16,883 nucleotides of DNA from Methanomicrobia archaeon LH_S13 (GTDB lineage Archaea > Halobacteriota > Syntropharchaeia > Alkanophagales > Methanospirareceae), in assembly GCA_023659785.1 (NCBI GenBank), contig JAGXOR010000017.1, positions 1 to 16,883 of the forward strand. Reading direction: 5' to 3'. The position numbers were made by a program, and so were the translations under genes. Below the pieces are notes generated by a model. It worked only from the letters and a program-made list of their open reading frames with translations, was not told the DNA's origin and searched no databases. This document shows, one piece after another, positions 1 to 7,008 of the stretch (its first letter is position 1; every line of letters begins with the position of its first letter).

Positions 1-44
1 TTGATAGCATCATACGAAGAGGTTTGAAACAAAATGTTTAAATC

Positions 45-866
45 TCATAACCTAAGTGTTTGCAAGAAATTTTCAAGTTCGTTATTGAACCGCTCATCAG
101 CTAAAGAAAGTTCAATATTCGATTTTAGCCAGTCGAGCTTGTTCCCTATATCATATCTTCTCCCTCTATAAACATAAGCGTATATTCTCTCTCTTACGAG
201 GCGTAGCGCATCGGTAACTTGAATCTCATTTCCTTTGCCAGGAGAAGTCCTCTCGATTGCATCAAATATCGCTGGCGTCAAAACGTATCTACCTAAGATT
301 CCTAAGTTTGATGGCGCTTCTTCTGGCGACGGTTTCTCCACTAAATCCTCAATGAGGTAAATATCACCTTCAACTTCTTTTCCTTTTATTATTCCGTAAC
401 TGCTTATTTTTTCTTTTGGAACTTCCTCAACCGCGATAATAGAAGTCTTGAATTCTTCGTATTTCCTCATCAATTCCTTTGTACATTCTGGAATGGTGAT
501 CGTATCACCTAAAAGCAGAGCAAAAGCATCGTTACCTACAAAGCTCTTTGCATAGTAAACCGCATCGCCTAATCCTCGTGGTTCTCGCTGTCTCGTATAA
601 AGGAGGTTTACATTGTGCATCATTTTGTCTATCTCATCCAAAAACTCGTTTTCCAGCTCGCTCTTACCAAAATGGTCTTCTATTGCCCTCTTTCCTTTTC
701 CCGTTATAATAAGTACATCTTCTATTCCCGATGCAATCGCTTCTTCCACGACGTATTGTATAACTGGCTTATCAACAACGGGCAGCATCTCCTTCGGCTG
801 TGCTTTTGTCACAGGCAAAAATCTCGTCCCCAATCCTGCTGCAGGTATCACCGCTTTCCTTATCAT
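45..866 (-). CDS. galU: UTP-glucose-1-phosphate uridylyltransferase
   Basis: This 273-residue cytoplasmic enzyme should convert glucose-1-phosphate and UTP into UDP-glucose and pyrophosphate. The N-terminus carries the GalU signature: PAAGLGTRFLPVTKAQ from about residue 8, followed at once by PKEMLP, the nucleotide-binding loop. A GDTI motif places a likely metal/nucleotide Asp at residue 121. VEKPSPEEAPSN and the late YDIGNKLDW segment are also typical of GalU and not of the RmlA or GlmU types. Length is normal for a family of about 270-300 residues. The start is the ATG whose first bases overlap the stop of the upstream dehydrogenase (ATGA), with a GGAG ribosome site 7 nt before it, so the two are translationally coupled. 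Its product is the usual substrate of that dehydrogenase. GalU is recognised with high confidence. The exact hexose-1-phosphate cannot be proved from sequence. Confidence 0.93.
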   Translation of the reverse strand: MIRKAVIPAAGLGTRFLPVTKAQPKEMLPVVDKPVIQYVVEEAIASGIEDVLIITGKGKRAIEDHFGKSELENEFLDEIDKMMHNVNLLYTRQREPRGLGDAVYYAKSFVGNDAFALLLGDTITIPECTKELMRKYEEFKTSIIAVEEVPKEKISSYGIIKGKEVEGDIYLIEDLVEKPSPEEAPSNLGILGRYVLTPAIFDAIERTSPGKGNEIQVTDALRLVRERIYAYVYRGRRYDIGNKLDWLKSNIELSLADERFNNELENFLQTLRL

Positions 867-1753
867 TCTCTCGCTCCATATTTCTCTTTCATCTCTTCAT
901 TTATATCATCCACTGCTTTCAGCAATCTTGCTTTGTAATATTTATCAGCAAAAGAGACAAACGCCTCCAAATCCTTTGGCAAACACTTACCACCAAAAGC
1001 CTTCCCGTGAACCGTTCCATATTTACCTATGCGGGGGTCAAAACTAACAGCATCCGCAATAACTTGAGAATCAATGCCTAATTCTTTACAGATAAGAAAT
1101 ATCTCGTTCCAGTATGAAATCTTTGTGGCGAGCATACCGTTTGATGCATACTTTATCGTTTCCGCAGTCTTCAAATTCGTTCTGAAAATTGGTTTATTTA
1201 ACGGTTTATAAAGTTCTTCCAAAGCATCACCTGATTTTTTATCATATTCGCCGATAACAATCCTGTCTTCGGTAAAGAAATCCTTTTTGTAGCCTTCTTC
1301 ATCAGTCCATGAGCCTTCAATTTCCGTTAAAAACTCTGGATTCATGCAAATCCCTATTTCTCCTTTCCTTGTACTCTTCCCTGAATATTCCTCTAATATT
1401 GGAATTACCACTTCTTCCGTTGTTCTTGGAACAACTGTGCTTTTCACGACTACAAGATGGTAGCCATCTTTGTTTGCCAATATCTTTCCTATATTTTTCG
1501 TTGCTTCTTTTATGTAGCTCAAGTCTATTCCTCCATTTTCTCCTGTTGGCGTAGGCACGCAGATAAAGGACACAGTAGAGTTCTCCATTGCGTAGTTTAT
1601 ATCCATAGTGAAATTTGGCAGGTCTTTGTCAACTACATCGTAGAAAATTACTTCATAGCCCATTTCAGTAAAACCTTTTCCAATTGCCGTGCCTACCCAG
1701 CCAGAACCTATTATGCTTATCTTCTTGTCTGTCATTTCTATCCATCTAACCAT
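863..1753 (-). CDS. Short UDP-glucose/GDP-mannose dehydrogenase family protein
   Basis: This is an NAD-dependent nucleotide-sugar 6-dehydrogenase homolog, expected to oxidise a UDP-hexose such as UDP-glucose to the uronic acid. The N-terminal Rossmann motif reads IIGSGWVGTAIG. Family motifs follow: CVPTPTG, KSTVVPRTTEEV, NPEFLTE, and the catalytic GKAFGGKCLPKD with Cys257. The protein is 296 residues, against about 430 for typical members. It stops just after the central dimerisation helix, so the C-terminal UDP-binding domain is absent. galU begins inside the stop codon, so no hidden C-terminal piece lies downstream. The ATG at 1735 (MTDKKISIIG) is an alternative start that fits the family better. 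The ATG at 1753 lies only about 7 nt after the transcription start predicted from the AT box. The family is certain, the substrate is inferred from galU, and activity without the third domain is open. Confidence 0.85.
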   Translation of the reverse strand: MVRWIEMTDKKISIIGSGWVGTAIGKGFTEMGYEVIFYDVVDKDLPNFTMDINYAMENSTVSFICVPTPTGENGGIDLSYIKEATKNIGKILANKDGYHLVVVKSTVVPRTTEEVVIPILEEYSGKSTRKGEIGICMNPEFLTEIEGSWTDEEGYKKDFFTEDRIVIGEYDKKSGDALEELYKPLNKPIFRTNLKTAETIKYASNGMLATKISYWNEIFLICKELGIDSQVIADAVSFDPRIGKYGTVHGKAFGGKCLPKDLEAFVSFADKYYKARLLKAVDDINEEMKEKYGARE

Positions 1754-1774
1754 ATTTTAGGAAGATAAATATAT

Positions 1775-1797
1775 TACCCAATAAATATTTATGGGTA
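1775..1797. promoter_or_regulatory. Palindromic AT box, probable bidirectional promoter
   Basis: The 89-bp gap between the divergent dehydrogenase and aglB genes contains ATAAATATTTAT at 1781-1792, a perfect 12-bp palindrome that reads as an archaeal box A (TATA) on both strands. It is flanked by TACCC (1775-1779) and GGGTA (1793-1797), which extend the symmetry with one extra base on the left. Counting about 26 nt from the box centre puts transcription starts near 1813 for aglB and near 1760 for the dehydrogenase, both compatible with the gene starts. A second AT-rich run at 1765-1776 could also serve the minus strand. Promoter function is inferred from sequence and spacing. The GC flanks could alternatively form a regulator site. 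Confidence 0.5.
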
Positions 1798-1834
1798 AGC
1801 AAGAACAAGCAAAGCTAATAAAGAGAAAAGTAAT

Positions 1835-1840
1835 AGGAGG
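1835..1840 (+). promoter_or_regulatory. Ribosome binding site of aglB, unusually close
   Basis: AGGAGG lies only 2 nt before the ATG at 1843. It matches the anti-Shine-Dalgarno end of archaeal 16S rRNA but is closer than usual. It still supports 1843 over the next in-frame ATG at 1864, from which it would be 23 nt away. Confidence 0.6.
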
Positions 1841-1842
1841 AT

Positions 1843-4473
1843 ATGAAGAGCATAAGTATAACTATGAAGAGGATAGAAAAAACATCTTTAATCTATGGTG
1901 TCATATTAGCGTTAATATTTTGTTTATCGCTTTACATACGGACTCTGCCTTATGACAGCATTTTTAGTGGCTCATTCGTACGATTCGGCGGTAACGACCC
2001 GTGGTATAACATGCGATTGGTAGAAAACACCCTGCATAACTTCCCGCATCGCATCTACTTCGATGCCCTCACAGAATATCCACATGGCACGAACGTCCCT
2101 TTTGCTCCTTTATTTGATTACTTGCTTGCATTTATTATATGGATAGTAGGGCTCGGAAAACCGTTTGCTACGTTGGGTCAGCATGGAATAGAAGTAATAG
2201 GTGCGTGGTATCCAGCGGTTTTAGGCGCTCTTACCGTTATCCCGGTCTATTTCATCGGTAAGGAATTGTGGAACAGGAATGCAGGGCTTCTTTCCGCTGC
2301 GCTAATCGCTATTCTTCCCGGGCAGTTCTTGTCTCGTTCCCTGTTAGGATTCACTGACCATCACGTTGCCGAGACGCTATTAAGCACGATAGCAATGCTT
2401 TTTCTTATTCTCGCGGTAAAGCATGCGAAGAAAAACGAGATAATGTTTTATTCTGTATTGGAGAAGGATTGGATTTCTTTGCGGAAGCCAATGGTTTATT
2501 CCTTCTTTGCAGGTATCTTCCTTGGAAGTTATTTCCTTGCATGGATAGGCGCTCCGCTTTTCATATTCATTTTGCTTATATATGCAGTGGTTCAATATAC
2601 CATAGACCATGTCAGGGGAAAGAGCACTGATCATCTTTGCATCGTTTTCGTCCCAGCTTTTATTATTTCATTAGCTATGATCGCCCCTGTATATCACGCC
2701 GGCTCTTTCGTTGAATTCCAGGCTATTTCGCTTTTCCTTGCCATTGCGGTATTCCTTACTTTAGGTGCTATTTCTTTTTCGCTCAACTACAAAAAAATAG
2801 ACCCTTATGGGTATCCAATCGCAATTTTAGCACTTGCTGTAATATCTTTTATTCTTTTGAGTTTTTTGAATCCTTCCTTATACTCAACCCTAACAGGACA
2901 GCTTCACATATTCAACCCTTCAGTAACTGGTTTAACCGTAGCAGAGGTTCATCCTATGCACGTTTTTTCACCTTATACCGGAAGAATTGCCGATGCTGCA
3001 GCCTGGCAATGGTTCACCACTACCTTCTTCATTGCATTTGCCGCTTTCCCGTGGATTGGTTATAATATCGCGAGAAAATTCCGACCAGAGGAGATTTTGT
3101 TTATCGTATGGAGTGCCGTGATGCTGTTCGCCTGTTTCGGTCAGAACAGATTCGCAGCTTATTACGCGGTGAACGTTGCTCTTCTCTGCGGTTTCGTTTC
3201 CTGGAAGATAATCGAGTTTGTAGAATTTAGAGGAGGAGAAGGAATAGAAAAAGCGGGGCGTGAGGGGGGGGAGAAAAAGGTAAAGGGGAAGAAGAAAGGA
3301 GGAGCAGTTGGTGGAAAAATGCAGAAGGATAAGGCTAAGGCTAAAGCAAAGCCAAAGCCAAAGCCAAAAACAAACACGGAAAAAATAGCAAAGTATGTAC
3401 GTCCTGACATCATAATCACGGTTCTCATTATTGGCTTGGTGGTGTTTTACCCACCCCTAAATGCGTCCTTAGCGAGTGCGAGAGGTGGCGGCGGTCCATC
3501 TTACGATTGGTATGAATCGCTTTCCTGGATGAAAGAAAACACGCCTGACCCTGGTGTTGATTATTACGATTTGTACGAAGAGCCGGCTATCAACAAAACA
3601 ACAAATAGAATGGAGGATTACGATTATCCGCCAGAGGCATATTCCATAATAAGTTGGTGGGACTATGGTCATTGGATAACAAGAATAGCGCATCGCATTC
3701 CCGTTGCAAATCCTTTTCAGTCAGGTATTGGCGGTCCCATAGGGAGCGATAATCCCGGCGCTTGCGTTTTCTTCATCGTAAAAAACGAAGCAAAAGCGAA
3801 CGAAGTTGCGGATGCGCTCGGCGTGCGATATGTGGTGAGTGATTTCATGATGGCTGATGCATGGAACGCACTCTACAACAAATTTGGTGCGATGACCGTA
3901 TGGGCTGGAGATACAGGGGGATATTATGCACAGGCTGAGACAGAAGAAGGACCTAAGAGAGTACCAAGTGCAAAGTATTTCAGCACGATGGAAGCTCGCC
4001 TTCACATATTCGATGGCAAAGGGGTAGCACTCAGTGAAGATTCCTATCTGGCGCCTTTGCACCATTACAGGCTTATTCACGAGTCGCCAAGCACTATAAT
4101 AACTGTAGGCGAGCAGGAGATAAAATTTGTTAAGGTTTTTGAATACGTAAAAGGGGCGAGGATAGGAGGAACCACTCCTGACGGTTCGGTGGTTGAAATA
4201 GCAACAAGCATAACTACAAATCGAGGGAGAGAATTCACGTACTCCGAAAGGACAATTTCTAACGGTAACGGCTCATACGAGTTCGTGGTGCCTTATTCAA
4301 CCGAAGGACCGATGGAAGGCGGCACGAATTTCGATGTTTTTGCATCGCCTTATAAAATAAGAGCAGGGCATGTAGAGAACGAAACGATTGTGTGGGATGT
4401 GGAGAGGGAGGTAAGTGTTCCGGAAGAAGCGGTGATGGAAGGAAAAACTATAAAACTGGATCTCTTATCTTAA
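1843..4473 (+). CDS. aglB: Oligosaccharyltransferase, STT3/AglB family
   Basis: This 876-residue membrane enzyme transfers a glycan from a dolichyl phosphate carrier to Asn of N-X-S/T sequons on the outer face of the membrane. The first half is a chain of hydrophobic helices with the expected loop motifs: GGNDPWYNMR, with Asp52 as the first acidic metal ligand; GFTDHHVAE, with Asp172; and TVAE, with Glu368, as the TIXE-type motif. A final helix near 520-545 leads to the external domain, where SWWDYGHW (WWDYG at 605-609) is the sequon-recognition site. DAWNALYNKFGAM may be the DK-type motif. The C-terminal region from about 780 is rich in beta strands, like accessory domains of archaeal AglB. 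A Lys/Gly-rich insert at about 463-510 is unusual. The divergent neighbours make UDP-glucose and a uronic acid, and the downstream genes make amino-sugar nucleotides, so the locus looks like an N-glycosylation cluster. Confidence 0.95.
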   Translation: MKSISITMKRIEKTSLIYGVILALIFCLSLYIRTLPYDSIFSGSFVRFGGNDPWYNMRLVENTLHNFPHRIYFDALTEYPHGTNVPFAPLFDYLLAFIIWIVGLGKPFATLGQHGIEVIGAWYPAVLGALTVIPVYFIGKELWNRNAGLLSAALIAILPGQFLSRSLLGFTDHHVAETLLSTIAMLFLILAVKHAKKNEIMFYSVLEKDWISLRKPMVYSFFAGIFLGSYFLAWIGAPLFIFILLIYAVVQYTIDHVRGKSTDHLCIVFVPAFIISLAMIAPVYHAGSFVEFQAISLFLAIAVFLTLGAISFSLNYKKIDPYGYPIAILALAVISFILLSFLNPSLYSTLTGQLHIFNPSVTGLTVAEVHPMHVFSPYTGRIADAAAWQWFTTTFFIAFAAFPWIGYNIARKFRPEEILFIVWSAVMLFACFGQNRFAAYYAVNVALLCGFVSWKIIEFVEFRGGEGIEKAGREGGEKKVKGKKKGGAVGGKMQKDKAKAKAKPKPKPKTNTEKIAKYVRPDIIITVLIIGLVVFYPPLNASLASARGGGGPSYDWYESLSWMKENTPDPGVDYYDLYEEPAINKTTNRMEDYDYPPEAYSIISWWDYGHWITRIAHRIPVANPFQSGIGGPIGSDNPGACVFFIVKNEAKANEVADALGVRYVVSDFMMADAWNALYNKFGAMTVWAGDTGGYYAQAETEEGPKRVPSAKYFSTMEARLHIFDGKGVALSEDSYLAPLHHYRLIHESPSTIITVGEQEIKFVKVFEYVKGARIGGTTPDGSVVEIATSITTNRGREFTYSERTISNGNGSYEFVVPYSTEGPMEGGTNFDVFASPYKIRAGHVENETIVWDVEREVSVPEEAVMEGKTIKLDLLS
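3231..3372 (+). repeat. Low-complexity Lys/Gly/Ala/Pro insert in aglB with G8 tract
   Basis: About 45 residues of AglB just before its last membrane helix are low complexity. The first part is Gly/Glu/Lys-rich and contains a run of eight G at 3264-3271. The second part (3331-3369) is a degenerate hexanucleotide series of Lys-Ala then Lys-Pro codon pairs, with AAGCCA repeated three times near the end. By the positive-inside rule, and because the next segment is a membrane helix followed by the external catalytic domain, this loop should face the cytoplasm. I do not know a conserved counterpart in AglB proteins. Confidence 0.7.
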
Positions 4474-4511
4474 ACTTAAATTGAAATGGTTATTACGGAA
4501 AGAAACGATAA

Positions 4512-5723
4512 ATGAAAGCGGTAATTTTAGCGGCTGGCGAGGGAAAAAGGATGCGACCCCTTACTTACGAAAGGCCAAAAGTAATGCTTCCAATATCTGG
4601 GAAGCCCATAATTGAGCACTTGTTAGGAGAGGTGAAAGCCATTGGAATTAACGACTTTATATTCGTTGTCGGATACCACGATGAAACCATTCGTGATTAC
4701 TTTGGAAGTGGTGCGGAATGGGATGTTAATATCCAGTATGTAACGCAAAAAATGCAGCTTGGCACTGCTGATGCATTAAGGCGAACTGAAGGCTTGGTGG
4801 AGGGTAAATTCCTTATGCTGAACGGTGACACAATTGTAAGTGCTGACGACATTAAAAGGGTTATAAACAACATTATCACACTTGGAGCACTCGAAGTAAG
4901 AAATCCAGAGGATTATGGTGTTATTGAGACAGAAGGAGAGAAGATAATGAAAATTCATGAAAAGATGAGAGAACCGCCTTCAAACCTGGTAAATGCCGGT
5001 GTTTACCTATTAGACGAAAATATTTTTAAAGTCTTGTCAAAAACAGCTAAATCGAAAAGGGGTGAATTGGAGCTCACGGATTCTTTACAATTGCTAATAG
5101 AAGATGGCAATGACATCTTTTGGAAGCCCATTGAGCATTGGATAGATGTCAGTTATCCATGGGATTTGCTGGCTGCAAACGAGCTCTTAATTGGGAGAAT
5201 AAGCCCTGTAAATAAGGGAGAACTCGAAGAAAACGTATGGATAAAGGGCATGGTATCAATTGGTGAAGGCACAGTGATAAAATCCGGTTCATACATAGAA
5301 GGACCCGTTGTGATAGGTAAAAATTGTGTAATCGGACCGAATAGCTACATACGTGCAAATACTTCTATTGGTGCTAAATGCCATATAGGTAATGCAGTTG
5401 AGATTAAGAACTCCATCATCATGGACGAGACGAAAATTCCACATCAGAACTATGTTGGCGATTCTGTTATCGGGAGCCGATGTAATTTAGGTGCAGGGAC
5501 GAAAATAGCAAATCTGAGGTTTGATGATGCACCAGTAAAAGCAAAGGGATTGGATACCGGAAGGAGAAAATTCGGTGCAATCATAAGCGATGGAGTAAAA
5601 ACAGGAATAAATGCGTGTATTGATGCCGGAATGGTTATTGGAAACAACACACTTATTGGACCTGGTGCTTTTGCTTTTGCTTCTGCTTCTGGTTATATAG
5701 AAGAAAACTCGAGGATATACTAA
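4512..5723 (+). CDS. glmU: Bifunctional GlmU-like sugar-1-phosphate nucleotidyltransferase/acetyltransferase
   Basis: This 403-residue cytoplasmic protein is predicted to acetylate glucosamine-1-phosphate and couple it to UTP, giving UDP-GlcNAc. Residues 1 to about 235 form the nucleotidyltransferase domain: LAAGEGKRMRPLT near the start, RPKVMLP, a metal-binding GDT with Asp106, EKMREPPSNLVNAGVY, and SYPWDLL. The rest is a left-handed beta-helix of hexapeptide repeats. It contains PHQNYVGDSVIG and GAGTKIAN, in which His311, Tyr314 and Asn334 correspond to residues important for acetyltransfer in the Sulfolobus tokodaii ST0452 enzyme. Both activities therefore look intact. The gene follows aglB by 38 nt, with a weak GGAAAG site before the ATG, and abuts its paralog with no spacer. 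The family assignment is strong. Archaeal members often accept several sugars, so UDP-GlcNAc synthesis is the best guess, supported by glmS downstream. Confidence 0.88.
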   Translation: MKAVILAAGEGKRMRPLTYERPKVMLPISGKPIIEHLLGEVKAIGINDFIFVVGYHDETIRDYFGSGAEWDVNIQYVTQKMQLGTADALRRTEGLVEGKFLMLNGDTIVSADDIKRVINNIITLGALEVRNPEDYGVIETEGEKIMKIHEKMREPPSNLVNAGVYLLDENIFKVLSKTAKSKRGELELTDSLQLLIEDGNDIFWKPIEHWIDVSYPWDLLAANELLIGRISPVNKGELEENVWIKGMVSIGEGTVIKSGSYIEGPVVIGKNCVIGPNSYIRANTSIGAKCHIGNAVEIKNSIIMDETKIPHQNYVGDSVIGSRCNLGAGTKIANLRFDDAPVKAKGLDTGRRKFGAIISDGVKTGINACIDAGMVIGNNTLIGPGAFAFASASGYIEENSRIY

Positions 5724-6917
5724 ATGGGATTTAAACAGGCGGTTGTGCTTGCTGCAGGTGAAGGAGAAAGGCTGAGACCGTTTACAGCTTCAAAGCCGAA
5801 GGTGATGATAGAGGTAGCAAATAAGCCGATTTTACGATATGTAATTGAGGCATTGGAAAGGAACGGAATAAGGCGGATTATCCTTGTTGTGGGCTATAAA
5901 AAAGAAAAGATAATGGATTATTTTGAAGACGGGAAGGCTTTAGGCGTTGAAATTGATTACGTCTTTCAGAAACACCTGCTTGGAACTGGAGATGCACTGA
6001 AGCAAGCAGAGAACAAAGTAGATGAAAGATTTCTTGTCTTGTCTGGCGATAACGTAATTGATGCAGATACTATTTCAGATTCTGGTCTTTTGGATGTGGG
6101 CGAAAACCAAAATGGAAATGCAATATTGATAAAAGCGTATAAGGATGCGAGCAAGTATGGTGTTGTAACGGTGGGAAACGAAATGGTTGAGGACATTATA
6201 GAGAAGCCAAGCGAAGAAATAAGCAATCTAGTCAATACGGGAATATATGCCTTTGAGAAGGGGGTATTTAGATTTATTAATGGAGAGCTGACATCTGGAT
6301 TAAGAAGTATGCTCCACGCAGGAAACCGTATAAAGGCATGTGAAACGCACGGAGCATGGTTGGATGCGGTTTACCCCTGGGACATCCTCAGTTTGAACGA
6401 CATAGTCCTGAGGGAGAACCCTACAAAGGTGGAGGGAAAAGTTGAACGTGGCGTGACGATAGATGGACGTGTGTCAATAGGCAAAAATTCGGTGTTAAGG
6501 GCAAATTCGTATGTGAAAGGTCCTGTCATTATAGGAGAGAACTGCGACATTGGACCTAATGCCTGTATTTTCCCTTCTACGAGTATTGGAAATGATGTTA
6601 CAATCGGTGTATTTACAGAGATTAAGAACTCGGTATTGATAGACGGCGTAAAAATCGGCTCGTTCTCCTCTATTCAAAATTCTATCTTTGATGGCGGGTC
6701 ATATGCAGAAGGGGGATTCATAGCACGAAGCGAAGAAGCAGATATAGAAATCGGAGGTGAGCATCACCGCGTGAAAGTTGGAGCGATGGTAGGGGAATAT
6801 TGCGAGATAGGTAGCAATGTAATCGCTCATCCGGGAACGATAATTGGAAATCGCTGTAGGATAAACTCAATGAAGGAGCTGAGTGGGAAAATACCAGACG
6901 GAAGCTGGGTAGTGTAA
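5724..6917 (+). CDS. GlmU-like sugar-1-phosphate nucleotidyltransferase, paralog without acetyltransferase site
   Basis: This 397-residue paralog starts on the base after the upstream stop codon, so translation is likely coupled. A GAGG about 9 nt before the ATG may help. The nucleotidyltransferase domain (1 to about 235) keeps LAAGEGERLRPFT, SKPKVMIEV, SGDN with Asp109, IIEKPSEEISNLVNTG, and VYPWDIL. The C-terminal half is again a hexapeptide-repeat beta-helix (for example VSIGKNSVLRANSYVKGPVI). However, the PHxNYxGDS block of the first copy is replaced by KIGSFSSIQNSIFDGG, without the His, and no GAGT..AN follows. It therefore probably makes a UDP- or dTDP-sugar without acetylating it, or pairs with the first copy. 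The ELTD-like motif is also changed (ELTS). The family is certain and the substrate unknown. Confidence 0.85.
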   Translation: MGFKQAVVLAAGEGERLRPFTASKPKVMIEVANKPILRYVIEALERNGIRRIILVVGYKKEKIMDYFEDGKALGVEIDYVFQKHLLGTGDALKQAENKVDERFLVLSGDNVIDADTISDSGLLDVGENQNGNAILIKAYKDASKYGVVTVGNEMVEDIIEKPSEEISNLVNTGIYAFEKGVFRFINGELTSGLRSMLHAGNRIKACETHGAWLDAVYPWDILSLNDIVLRENPTKVEGKVERGVTIDGRVSIGKNSVLRANSYVKGPVIIGENCDIGPNACIFPSTSIGNDVTIGVFTEIKNSVLIDGVKIGSFSSIQNSIFDGGSYAEGGFIARSEEADIEIGGEHHRVKVGAMVGEYCEIGSNVIAHPGTIIGNRCRINSMKELSGKIPDGSWVV

Positions 6918-6920
6918 AAA

Positions 6921-6996
6921 GAGGCAATAGGCACCAGGCAAATAGGCAATAGGGGCTAAGCTAAATTCCCTATTGGCTATTCCCCAGTGGCTATTT
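6921..6996. repeat. AATAGGCA-type short repeats forming an imperfect hairpin
   Basis: The 91-bp gap before glmS is filled by variants of one short unit. GGCAATAGG occurs at 6923-6931 and again at 6945-6953, and inverted versions occur at 6968-6981 and near 6986-6996. AATAGGCAATAGGG (6941-6954) pairs with CCCTATTGGCTATT (6968-6981) with one mismatch, giving a 14-bp stem with a 13-nt loop. The structure ends about 12-27 nt before the glmS start. It could be a spreading intergenic repeat, a processing or attenuation hairpin, or a terminator. Nothing in the sequence decides among these. Confidence 0.6.
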
Positions 6997-7008
6997 CTAA
7001 AAGAAAAG

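Noticed and set aside
613..1081. Several plus-strand open frames opposite galU and the dehydrogenase
   Set aside because: They mirror conserved coding sequence on the other strand and have unnatural composition and no ribosome sites.
863..1753. Frameshift explaining the short dehydrogenase
   Set aside because: The galU coding region starts within its stop codon, so no sequence for a C-terminal domain is present downstream in any frame.
6973..7008. In-frame TTG extension of glmS (12 residues)
   Set aside because: It would precede Met-Cys and block the catalytic N-terminal Cys. It also lies in the hairpin arm of the repeat region.
6918..7008. glmS ribozyme or riboswitch upstream of glmS
   Set aside because: The spacer is only 91 nt of simple repeats with one hairpin. 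None of the conserved core of the bacterial glmS ribozyme is visible.
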